Source: an uncultured Lentisphaerota bacterium
GTDB lineage: Bacteria > Verrucomicrobiota > Lentisphaeria > Oligosphaerales > CAITYL01
Length of the DNA: 60,825 bases
Assembly: GCA_903921725.1 (NCBI GenBank)
Contig: CAIXRA010000035.1
Coordinates: 1-60,825, forward strand
Reading direction: 5' to 3'
This document shows positions 28,119 through 35,398 of the stretch, piece by piece. A program made the translations under genes and the position numbers. The notes under the pieces are model-generated. The model saw only the letters and a program-made list of their open reading frames with translations, made no database searches and had not been told where the DNA came from. How positions within the stretch are numbered: position 1 is the stretch's first letter; every line of letters begins with the position of its first letter.

Positions 28119-29174
28119 TCATGAATTTTGCTTGAAAAGCGTCCGCCTGAAACGCATCGCCACATGTACGAGTCCGAGCATGACCGGCACTTCAACCAAC
28201 GGCCCAATCACCGCGGCGAATGCGGCTCCGTGATTGATGCCAAAAATGCCGACAGCGACGGCGATCGCCAGTTCGAAATTATTGCTGGCGGCCGTGAATG
28301 ACAGGGTCACCGTCTTGCCGTAGTCGGCCCCGGCCTTGCGGCTCATCCAGAAGGACAGCAGGAACATGACCACGAAATAGATGAGCAGCGGCACGGCAAT
28401 CAGCAGCACCTGCCCCGGCTCCCGGATAATCCGCCCTCCCTGCATGGAAAACATGACGACAATCGTGAACAGCAGGGCCACCAGCGTCAGGGGTGAGATC
28501 ATGGGGATGAACGTGCCATGGTACCAGGCCTTGCCGCGCGCCTTCACCAGCACGAAGCGTGTCAGCATGCCGATGAGAAAGGGAATGCCGAGGTAAATGA
28601 ACACGCTCTCCGCGACCTGGCCCATGCGCACGCCCACCTCGCGCGATTCGAGGCCGAACAGCGGCGGCAATACGGTCACAAACAGGTATGCAAACACGCT
28701 GTAGAACAGCACCTGGAAGATACTGTTGAACGCGACCAATCCGGCGGCATACTCCGGATCGCCCTTGGCCAGGTCGTTCCACACGATCACCATGGCAATG
28801 CAGCGCGCCAGGCCGATCAGGATCAGGCCGACCATGAATTCCGGCTGCCCCCGCAGGAACAGCAGCGCCAGCGCGAACATCAGCAGCGGACCGATGATCC
28901 AGTTTTGCACCAGCGACAATCCAAGTATCCGCCAGTCGCGGAAGACCCGGCCCAGTTCTTCATACTTCACCTTGGCCAGCGGCGGAATCATCATCAAGAT
29001 CAAACCTATGGCGATGGGAATGCTGGTCTGGGAGCCTTCCGGGTGCAGCCCGCCAATCCAGGAACCGAACCCGGGCGTGAAGTAACCCAGCCCAACCCCA
29101 AGCCCCATGGCAACAAAAATCCATAGCGTCAGCCAGCGGTCGAGAAATGAAAGCTTTCGCGCAATGCGTTCCAT
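28119..29174 (-). CDS. acr3: arsenite efflux transporter, ACR3 family
   Basis: 351 residues from ATG 29174, set by a strong GAGGAGG 8 nt upstream. Ten hydrophobic helices include the ACR3 blocks [20 protein letters not shown] (with the conserved Cys needed for arsenite transport) and [20 protein letters not shown]. It expels arsenite made by ArsC, using the proton gradient. It is downstream of arsC with a 159-bp spacer that contains a Cys-rich frame. Confidence 0.93.
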   Translation of the reverse strand: MERIARKLSFLDRWLTLWIFVAMGLGVGLGYFTPGFGSWIGGLHPEGSQTSIPIAIGLILMMIPPLAKVKYEELGRVFRDWRILGLSLVQNWIIGPLLMFALALLFLRGQPEFMVGLILIGLARCIAMVIVWNDLAKGDPEYAAGLVAFNSIFQVLFYSVFAYLFVTVLPPLFGLESREVGVRMGQVAESVFIYLGIPFLIGMLTRFVLVKARGKAWYHGTFIPMISPLTLVALLFTIVVMFSMQGGRIIREPGQVLLIAVPLLIYFVVMFLLSFWMSRKAGADYGKTVTLSFTAASNNFELAIAVAVGIFGINHGAAFAAVIGPLVEVPVMLGLVHVAMRFRRTLFKQNS

Positions 29175-29333
29175 GATTGTTAAACCTCCTCGTTCATTCT
29201 TGTTGCGTTTGCTTGCCCGTATCTGCATTGCCACAGCAGAACGAAGGGGCATGGCCTTTGCCTGGACCTGAACAGTAACAACCGCCTCCTGCGGCAGGCG
29301 GCAACGGGCGCGATGGATGTTGACAGCCGATGT

Positions 29334-29768
29334 TTACGACCGCAGGCGCTCCGGCAGCGTTTCCACGAATGCACGGATCTCGTCCCGCACGCGGCGGTAG
29401 TGCGTGAGCGCCTCCTCCTCCGTCGCGGCGGATTTCGCCAGCCGGGGCGGGTCGTCGAAACTGTGGCGGACCACCTTCGCCTTGCCGGGAAAGAGCGGAC
29501 AGCTTGCCGCCGCGTTGTCGCAAACCGTCACCACATAATCCAGCGCCACATCCTTCAGCTCGTCCACATGCTTCGAGCGCTGGCAGGAAATGTCCACGCC
29601 CGCCTCCGCCATGACCCGGACCGCCAGCGGGTTCATCCCGTGCGTCTCGATGCCGGCGGAGTATGCCTCGATGCAGTCAGACTTCAGTGCCCGCGCCCAC
29701 CCCTCCGCCATCTGGCTGCGGCAGGAGTTGCCCGTGCAAAGAAAGAGGATTTTAAGCTTGTTGTCCAT
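29334..29768 (-). CDS. arsC: arsenate reductase, low-molecular-weight phosphatase type
   Basis: 144 residues. The N-terminal P-loop LCTGNSCRSQMAEGWAR holds the CX5R nucleophile motif. Downstream cysteines in VTVCDNAAASCPLFPG are the relay pair of thioredoxin-coupled ArsC enzymes. It reduces arsenate to arsenite in the cytosol and hands oxidation to thioredoxin. The thioredoxin-like genes just upstream fit that need. AAGGAGGGG is a clear ribosome binding site before ATG 29768, and the gap to the preceding gene is only 18 bp. Confidence 0.93.
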   Translation of the reverse strand: MDNKLKILFLCTGNSCRSQMAEGWARALKSDCIEAYSAGIETHGMNPLAVRVMAEAGVDISCQRSKHVDELKDVALDYVVTVCDNAAASCPLFPGKAKVVRHSFDDPPRLAKSAATEEEALTHYRRVRDEIRAFVETLPERLRS

Positions 29769-29786
29769 GCTCCCCTCCTTTTTCTA

Positions 29787-30686
29787 CTACGGGCAGCATC
29801 CGCTGCCACTGCCGGAGACGGGCGGCGGACAAATCTCCTCCGCGCCAGCCGCCGCAGGCGTTGCGGCGGGCGTTGCGGCGGGCCTTCCGAGGTCAATCCC
29901 CAGCTCCTTGAATTTCGCCACGATGTCCGCCGCCGACATCACGCCCTCGTGCCGGAACAGCTCCTTGCCGGAGGCGTCGAGCCAGACCTGCGTCGGGATG
30001 AGGTTGATCTTGTACGCATCCGCCTTCGCCTCCTCCGTCCGCACGTTGATAAACTCGACCGCCAGTTTGCCGGTGTATTCCTTGCGCAGCTCCTCCAGCA
30101 CGCCGTCCATGATCTTGCACGGCTTGCAGCCGACGGCCCCGAGATCGACCAGCTTCGGCAGCGGCTTCACCTGCACCGGCCGCATCTCGCTCTTTGCGGG
30201 CACGCCGGCCGCCGGCCTAGCCGGTTCCGCCTTCGCCTCGTTCTTCGACTTCAGCCACAGCAGGCCGGCAACGGCGACGGCCAGCAGCGGAAACAGCCAG
30301 AGCCTGAGCATCGCCCCGCGGCCGCCGCGGCCGCAGCATCCTCCACCCTGCGTCGTGCAGGCACATGCCTGCGCGCCCGCCTTCGCTACGCCACCCCCGG
30401 CACATCCGCAACCGGACGGGATGGACTCCGCCGCAGAGGCCGCGCAGGACGGATTCAGAATTGCCTTGATCTCTTCCGGCGAAAGGACTTTCCCCGACGA
30501 AACGACTTTGCCGTCCACCACCAGCCCCGGCGTCGACATCACGCCGAACAGCATGATCTTCTGCACATCCGTCACCTTCTCCAGCTCGTACGCGATGCCG
30601 AGCGCCTTTGCCGCGGACTCCGCATTCCTTGCCAGATCCGCGCACTTCGCGCACCCCGTGCCCAGCACCTGAATTTTGACCGCCAT
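29787..30686 (-). CDS. fusion of a small redox-disulfide (TM0996-type) domain, Cys-rich linker, membrane helix and thioredoxin
   Basis: 299 residues from ATG 30686 (AGGAG 8 nt upstream). Residues 1-80 are a glutaredoxin-like redox domain with GTGCAKC. Residues 80-125 form a Gly/Cys-rich linker with seven cysteines, including GCGC, ACAC and CC. One membrane helix (MLRLWLFPLLAVAVAGLLWL) follows, then a thioredoxin fold with VGCKPCKIMDG and a tail GSGSGCCP. The C-terminal domain is a paralogue of the thioredoxin at 31444-31914 (LFRHEGVMSAADI versus LFLHEGALTAAEV). It could pass electrons across the membrane together with the CcdA-like protein, or chelate arsenite; both are inference. Confidence 0.8.
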   Translation of the reverse strand: MAVKIQVLGTGCAKCADLARNAESAAKALGIAYELEKVTDVQKIMLFGVMSTPGLVVDGKVVSSGKVLSPEEIKAILNPSCAASAAESIPSGCGCAGGGVAKAGAQACACTTQGGGCCGRGGRGAMLRLWLFPLLAVAVAGLLWLKSKNEAKAEPARPAAGVPAKSEMRPVQVKPLPKLVDLGAVGCKPCKIMDGVLEELRKEYTGKLAVEFINVRTEEAKADAYKINLIPTQVWLDASGKELFRHEGVMSAADIVAKFKELGIDLGRPAATPAATPAAAGAEEICPPPVSGSGSGCCP

Positions 30687-30727
30687 GGTTCGCTTCTCCT
30701 TTTTTCGCTCTTCCGTTTTTCCGTCTT

Positions 30728-31447
30728 TCAAGCCTTGTAAATCAGATACAACGCCGCGGCGATGACCAGCACGCCGCACGCTTTTTTCAGCAGCTTCGCC
30801 CCGTGCGACGCGTCGTGCCAGTCCAGCGCCCTCTGCACCAGCCCGGCGGACGCCCCGGCGACCGCAATCACGCCGCAATGCGCCGCCGCGAACACAGCCA
30901 GCAGCCCCGCGCTCAGCAGCGGCGCCCGCGCCGCCGACTTGAACACCACGCCGAGCACCGGCGCCATGTACGCGAAGGTGCACGGCCCCAGCGCCAGCCC
31001 AAACACCAGCCCCAGCAGCAGCGCCGGCCACAGCCCGCCTTTCCGCGCCAGTCCGGCCTGATCCGGCACGCTCCACGGCACCCGCACCGCGTCGAGCAGG
31101 TACAGCCCCACTCCGATGAAGACCGCCGCCATGGCGTAGTTCATCCAGCCGCCCACGTCCCCCAGAATCCGCCCCGCCGCCCAGGTCGCAAAGCCGACGA
31201 GCACCACCGTAATCAAAACTCCGGTGGCGAAAACTCCCGACAGCAGCCAGGTCCGCCCCGCCCCCAATTTCCCGCGCGAGCTGATGAACCCCACCAGCAG
31301 CGGAATCCCCGCCAGATGGCACGGGCTCAGCACCACGCTCGCCACGCCCCAGACAAACGCCGCGCCAAGCGCCGGCAGCGGATGCGCCGCCGCCGCGTCG
31401 ATCACCCCGGAAAGTGTTGTCAGCGTCCCGTCCAGCATCGTTGTCAC
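30728..31447 (-). CDS. CcdA-like transmembrane thiol-disulfide carrier
   Basis: 239 residues, six helices, with the paired cysteines of the CcdA/DsbD family in VVLSPCHLAGIPLLVGF and LALGPCTFAYMAPVLG. It carries reducing equivalents from cytosolic thioredoxin to outside thioredoxin-like proteins. The GTG at 31447 overlaps the stop of the preceding gene (GTGA). An ATG at 31438 is better spaced from AAAAGGG and may be the true start. It is flanked by two membrane-anchored thioredoxins, which are its natural partners. Confidence 0.88.
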   Translation of the reverse strand: MTTMLDGTLTTLSGVIDAAAAHPLPALGAAFVWGVASVVLSPCHLAGIPLLVGFISSRGKLGAGRTWLLSGVFATGVLITVVLVGFATWAAGRILGDVGGWMNYAMAAVFIGVGLYLLDAVRVPWSVPDQAGLARKGGLWPALLLGLVFGLALGPCTFAYMAPVLGVVFKSAARAPLLSAGLLAVFAAAHCGVIAVAGASAGLVQRALDWHDASHGAKLLKKACGVLVIAAALYLIYKA

Positions 31448-31914
31448 AACCCTTTTCCGCCGCCGGGCGGCATGGTTTTCGTCACTACCGGAGACGGGGC
31501 GCGGGAAAGATCAATCCCCGCCGCCAGAAAATTCGCCGCGACCTCCGCCGCCGTGAGCGCGCCCTCGTGCAGGAACAGCTCCCGCCCCGCCGCGTCAAAC
31601 CCAATCTGCGCCGGCACGTTGCGGACTCCATAGCGCTCCGTCTTTTTCCGCTCCGTCTTCACGTTTACATAATCGAACGACAGCCGCCCCGGATACGCCG
31701 CTGCCAGCTCCGCCAGCAACCCTTTTTTGAGCATGCACCCCAGGCAACCGCCCTCATCCAGCAGCATCAGCTTCGGCCGCGGCGCGGACGCCGCAGGCGC
31801 CGGACTCCCCGCCCCGCCCTTCCCCGCCGCCAGCCAGGCCAAGCCCGCCACGAGAAGCACGAAGAGCAGGAAGACAGCGCCCTGAATGACCGGATTTTTC
31901 TTTCCCTCCGCCAT
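31444..31914 (-). CDS. membrane-anchored thioredoxin-like protein
   Basis: 156 residues. One N-terminal helix (VIQGAVFLLFVLLVAGLAWL) anchors a thioredoxin-like domain whose active site is GGCLGC. The strand VRNVPAQIGFDAAGRELFL carries the usual cis-proline. It is the first structural gene after arsR, 15 bp downstream, and overlaps the CcdA-like gene by four bases. It is probably an extracytoplasmic acceptor or donor for CcdA. Confidence 0.85.
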   Translation of the reverse strand: MAEGKKNPVIQGAVFLLFVLLVAGLAWLAAGKGGAGSPAPAASAPRPKLMLLDEGGCLGCMLKKGLLAELAAAYPGRLSFDYVNVKTERKKTERYGVRNVPAQIGFDAAGRELFLHEGALTAAEVAANFLAAGIDLSRAPSPVVTKTMPPGGGKGL

Positions 31915-31929
31915 CGGCGACCACCCTCG

Positions 31930-32277
31930 TCAAAGTTCCGCAGCCAGCCTTCCAGCACGCTTGCGGAGCACGCCCTCGATGCAGCCGAAAAAATCAGTGA
32001 GGCACGGGCAGCTCAGCCGGTAAAACACCTTCAGTCCGCGCTTCTCGTTCTCCAGGATGCCCGCCCGCTTCAGCACGGCCAGATGCTTCGAAACCGTCGA
32101 CATGTCTGCTCCGGCGAGCTTCTGGAGTTCGCAGACGCAGCACTCGCCCGCCGCCAGCCGGTCCACCATCATCAGCCGCGTCGGATGCCCCAGCGCCTTG
32201 ACGATCTCCGCCCGCGCCCGGTAGCGCGCCGGCACCGGCACCGGCTTGGCCGGCAATGTCTTTGCCTTTGTTTTCAT
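31930..32277 (-). CDS. arsR: ArsR-family metalloid-responsive repressor
   Basis: 115 residues from ATG 32277. A winged helix (VIKALGHPTRLMMVDRL-like core, STVSKHLAVLKRAGIL recognition helix) is preceded by AGECCVCELQ, matching the ECVCDL arsenite site of ArsR. A further CPC lies in RLSCPCLTDFFGC. It represses its own operon until As(III) binds. No Shine-Dalgarno precedes the ATG, and the -10 box is about 8 bp away, so the message may be leaderless. A TTG at 32307 is a less likely start. Confidence 0.92.
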   Translation of the reverse strand: MKTKAKTLPAKPVPVPARYRARAEIVKALGHPTRLMMVDRLAAGECCVCELQKLAGADMSTVSKHLAVLKRAGILENEKRGLKVFYRLSCPCLTDFFGCIEGVLRKRAGRLAAEL

Positions 32278-32279
32278 AT

Positions 32280-32312
32280 TTGGCAATTTAGCCAAGCAGA
32301 TGGACAATGCAA
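32280..32312 (-). promoter_or_regulatory. ars operon promoter with palindromic operator
   Basis: On the minus strand TTGCAT (32307-32312), a 16-bp spacer and TAAATT (32285-32290) form a promoter. The -10 box is the centre of the palindrome TTGGC-TAAATT-GCCAA (32280-32295). A repressor sitting there would block RNA polymerase, consistent with ArsR autoregulation. Confidence 0.6.
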
Positions 32313-32327
32313 GCGGCCGGAAGAAAA

Positions 32328-33140
32328 TCAGGAAAAGCGGGCGGCGAAGGCGCGGTGGAGCGGCTTGTCGGCGTACGTGTCCTCCGCGCCGGGGGCGAGC
32401 TCGCCGGGCGTGTAGCCGGAGCGGATGCGGAGCACTGTCACCGCCGCGCCGGCCTCCGCGATGGCGAACTCCGCGCGCCAGGTGCGGTAGGCGATCTCTC
32501 GGCGGCCGTCCTCCAAAAGGCGCACGCGCTTGCGGCGGCCGTCGCCCGGACGTTCCCGGAGCTGCTGCCGGAGAAATGCCTCCAGGCGCGGGCCGCCGTT
32601 CTCCGCAAGCCAGCCCAGCTGCGCCGCCGCCTCGGGGGCGAACGCGACCGCATGCTCCGCGGTGGCCGCATGCTCGACCCAGCCGGTGCGCGCCTCCGGG
32701 ACGCTGTCGGAGTACGGCAGGTACGGCTTGAGGTCGAGCACCGGCGTGCCGTCCAGCAGGTCATGGCCGCGCACCCAGACGGAGAGCCCGCGCACCGCCG
32801 CCAGCTCGACACAGCTCAGGCCGACGGGGTTCGGGCGGTACGGTGCGCGCGTGGCGAAAACGCCGACCTTCCCCTGCTCCCCGCGCGGCGGCTGCACCAT
32901 CGGCTTCCAATGCCGGTTGTGGTGGAAGAGGTAGACGATCCAGATGTGGGAGAACCCCTCCAGCCCCGTCAGCGCCTGCTCGAAGCCGCGGCCCGGCTCC
33001 AAGCGGATCTCGCCGGGATTGCCGCCGGCGAGCGAGGCCTGGCGCGGCACGTCGTACGGCCAAGTTTCCCGGCAGTGGAAAACGCCGACCGGTTCAAGTG
33101 TGGCAGGCCCGTGCATGCCGGTTTCAGCAACGCTGCTCAT
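32328..33140 (-). CDS. trmO: tRNA t6A37 N6-methyltransferase TrmO
   Basis: 270 residues. The TsaA/TrmO fold is clear: EPVGVFHCRETWPYDVPRQA, LEGFSHIWIVYLFHHN, FATRAPYRPNPVGLSCVELA and HDLLDGTPVLDLKPYLPYSD. These match the SAM-dependent enzyme that methylates t6A at position 37 of tRNA-Thr. The ATG at 33138-33140 overlaps the stop of the thioredoxin gene (ATGA), so it is the coupled start. Its placement at the end of a redox operon is odd for a tRNA enzyme. Confidence 0.92.
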   Translation of the reverse strand: MSSVAETGMHGPATLEPVGVFHCRETWPYDVPRQASLAGGNPGEIRLEPGRGFEQALTGLEGFSHIWIVYLFHHNRHWKPMVQPPRGEQGKVGVFATRAPYRPNPVGLSCVELAAVRGLSVWVRGHDLLDGTPVLDLKPYLPYSDSVPEARTGWVEHAATAEHAVAFAPEAAAQLGWLAENGGPRLEAFLRQQLRERPGDGRRKRVRLLEDGRREIAYRTWRAEFAIAEAGAAVTVLRIRSGYTPGELAPGAEDTYADKPLHRAFAARFS

Positions 33141-35398
33141 TTGGACGGCGGCACGGGTTGCGCGGCCAGCGCCCGCAGTTCCTGCAGACGGCGGCACGCG
33201 GAGGAGCAGGCCAGTCCCTTCCGGTAGGCCTCGCCGGCACCAATCTTGTCGCCACCCTTCTCCCGGATTGGACCGACGCAGGAGCCCCAGCAGGCGGCCA
33301 CGTAGTCGGGGTCATCCGCATGCGCCTCGGCCATGGCAATGGCGGCGCGGATGGCCAGCGGACGGCCGACCTCCTTCATCATCTCCAAGTCAGATGCATA
33401 TTTAAAGACGCGGTCGGCCACGTAGCCGTCCTGCGGGTATTTGTCGAACACCTCCTGCAGGACGGCCAGCCCGGAGGCGGCTCCCCCACGATGGAAGGCC
33501 AGACTGAAGCGCGCCTCGGCCAGCATCATGCCAAGCCCGGAGGAGAGATCCGGCGTGGCGGCAAGTTCCTTGTAGACCGCTTCCTCCTCATCGAACTGTT
33601 TGGCCTGGTCAAGTTCCCTGGCCTCCTTCAGCCGCGTCCAGACCGCCTTGGCTGTTTCCTTCCGGGCCGCAGTCGCGGCCGCCGCTTTCCCAAAGTCATA
33701 ATCCGGACGCAGCATGGGGCCGATGGAGTAGGGGTCGAGGTCGCCGGCCTCCCCCGCCCACAGTAGGCGGCCATCCCTCACGAACAGACAGGCGGGCAGC
33801 GTGCGGATCTTCAGCGCCTGCATCCACCCCATGACGGTGCCGTCGTCGAGCACGACCGGATGCGGGGTGCGGAATGCCGGACGTTTGAGCACTTCCGCGG
33901 CGCGGGCGCGGGCATCGGCGCCGCCGAGCACCACCACGACCGGACGGAACGCCGGATCTCCCAGAAGCTTGCCGAGCCGCTTTCTTGCCTGCCCCAGCGG
34001 ACCGCGCGTCTTCTGGTCAAAGTCGGCCGGGCCGGGGGCGGGGGCGATCCAGAGGTCGAGGATATAAACCTTGCCCGGCTCCCAGGCGGCCACGGGAGCC
34101 CCCCGAAGCCAGTCGAGGCGCGCCAGCAACAAGGCGGACAGCGGTTCGCCGACGGCCGGCAGGGCGGCGTCAGGGGCGGGCGCGGCCGGAGAGGCGGCGG
34201 GTGCCGATGACTTGGCGGGGGACGGCGGAGTCGCCTCCGCTGCGGCTTCTGGCTTCGATGCCGGGACGACGGGGAGCGAGGCGAGGAAGGCGTCCAGCGC
34301 CGGCTCACCCTCGAGCTTGACGAGGGCACGAGCGGCCGAGTGGAGGCGCACGGCTTTCTCCTGTGCGGCTACGGCCCCCGCGGCGTCCCCCATCATAAGC
34401 TTGGCTTCGGCAATCCGTGCCAGCGGAGAAGACTCCACCTTTCCGCACAACGTCATGAAACGTTCCAGACAGGCAATGGCCAGTTTGAGATCCTTGTCCT
34501 TCACCGCCAACTCGTCCGTGGTGAGAATGCAGTGCGCCACGCGGATCTGGGCGTACTTGTCATCCTTCATCAGATCCGCCATCCGCCGCAGCGCCTGCTG
34601 CGCGGCAGCCGGATCCCCCCCCAGCAGCCGGGGAAGGAACGGAGCTTCCAGCACGGAAGAGCGCAGCTCTTTGTCGGCGGCGGGATCATCGGCGATGCGG
34701 TTGATGAGCGCGTCCGCCTCCGCATTCCTGCCGTCCCGGAGTAGCTGGCGCACTTCCAGGGCCAGCTTCCGGCGCTCTTTTTTGGCGGCCTCGGCCGCGA
34801 CGCGGGCGGCGTCCTCCGCGACTGGCGAGAAGCCGGGTTTGGCCATGCGCGCAATCAGCTCCGCCGAGAGCCCCTGCGGATGCCCCTTCCAGAGGATTTT
34901 CCCATCCTTCAGCGCGACGGCAAACGGAATCCCCGTCACGCCCAGCGGCTTGAGCCAGTTTTTCTCGGTGGCCAGCTCACCGCGGTCGGCCGCGATGGCG
35001 TAGGCGGGGCGGACCGGACGGTTGGCGAGAAACTCCGCGAGCTTGCCCGCCGGCGTCTTGTCGTACACGTTCACGCCGACGATCACGACCTCCTTGTCGT
35101 CCTTGAGCTTCTGGTGCATGTCGTTCATGTGCGGGATCATCGCCAGGCACGGGCCGCACCAGGTCGCCCAGAACTCGAAGACGTAGAGTTTGCCCGGTTC
35201 GAACGCGCGCACCGGCGCGCCTTGGATCCAGTCGGACGGCAACCCGGCGGCGGTCAGCGTTTCCGGCGCGGCGGGAGCGGCGGCGGCCTCCTTCGCCGGG
35301 GCGGGTGCGGCGGGGGTGGCCCCCTCGGCGCCCCAAGCGGAAACGGCGGCGGCAACCGCAACGGAGGCGGCAGCGAGAGTCTGGCGAATCGGCATCAT
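33137..35398 (-). CDS. exported double thioredoxin (TlpA-like) protein, second domain without active cysteines
   Basis: 753 residues. Signal peptide about 1-23, then an Ala/Pro linker. Thioredoxin domain 1 (about 55-190) has the intact site FWATWCGPCL (C81, C84) and a cis-Pro in GVTGIPFAV. A helical region with repeat character (about 200-390) follows. Domain 2 (about 425-610) begins LRGAPVAAWEPGKVYILDLW, clearly a duplicate of IQGAPVRAFEPGKLYVFEFW in domain 1, but its active site is replaced by IAPAPGPADF. The final 140 residues are helical. It is probably a periplasmic reductase plus a binding domain. Both ends overlap neighbours (ATGA). Confidence 0.85.
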   Translation of the reverse strand: MMPIRQTLAAASVAVAAAVSAWGAEGATPAAPAPAKEAAAAPAAPETLTAAGLPSDWIQGAPVRAFEPGKLYVFEFWATWCGPCLAMIPHMNDMHQKLKDDKEVVIVGVNVYDKTPAGKLAEFLANRPVRPAYAIAADRGELATEKNWLKPLGVTGIPFAVALKDGKILWKGHPQGLSAELIARMAKPGFSPVAEDAARVAAEAAKKERRKLALEVRQLLRDGRNAEADALINRIADDPAADKELRSSVLEAPFLPRLLGGDPAAAQQALRRMADLMKDDKYAQIRVAHCILTTDELAVKDKDLKLAIACLERFMTLCGKVESSPLARIAEAKLMMGDAAGAVAAQEKAVRLHSAARALVKLEGEPALDAFLASLPVVPASKPEAAAEATPPSPAKSSAPAASPAAPAPDAALPAVGEPLSALLLARLDWLRGAPVAAWEPGKVYILDLWIAPAPGPADFDQKTRGPLGQARKRLGKLLGDPAFRPVVVVLGGADARARAAEVLKRPAFRTPHPVVLDDGTVMGWMQALKIRTLPACLFVRDGRLLWAGEAGDLDPYSIGPMLRPDYDFGKAAAATAARKETAKAVWTRLKEARELDQAKQFDEEEAVYKELAATPDLSSGLGMMLAEARFSLAFHRGGAASGLAVLQEVFDKYPQDGYVADRVFKYASDLEMMKEVGRPLAIRAAIAMAEAHADDPDYVAACWGSCVGPIREKGGDKIGAGEAYRKGLACSSACRRLQELRALAAQPVPPSK

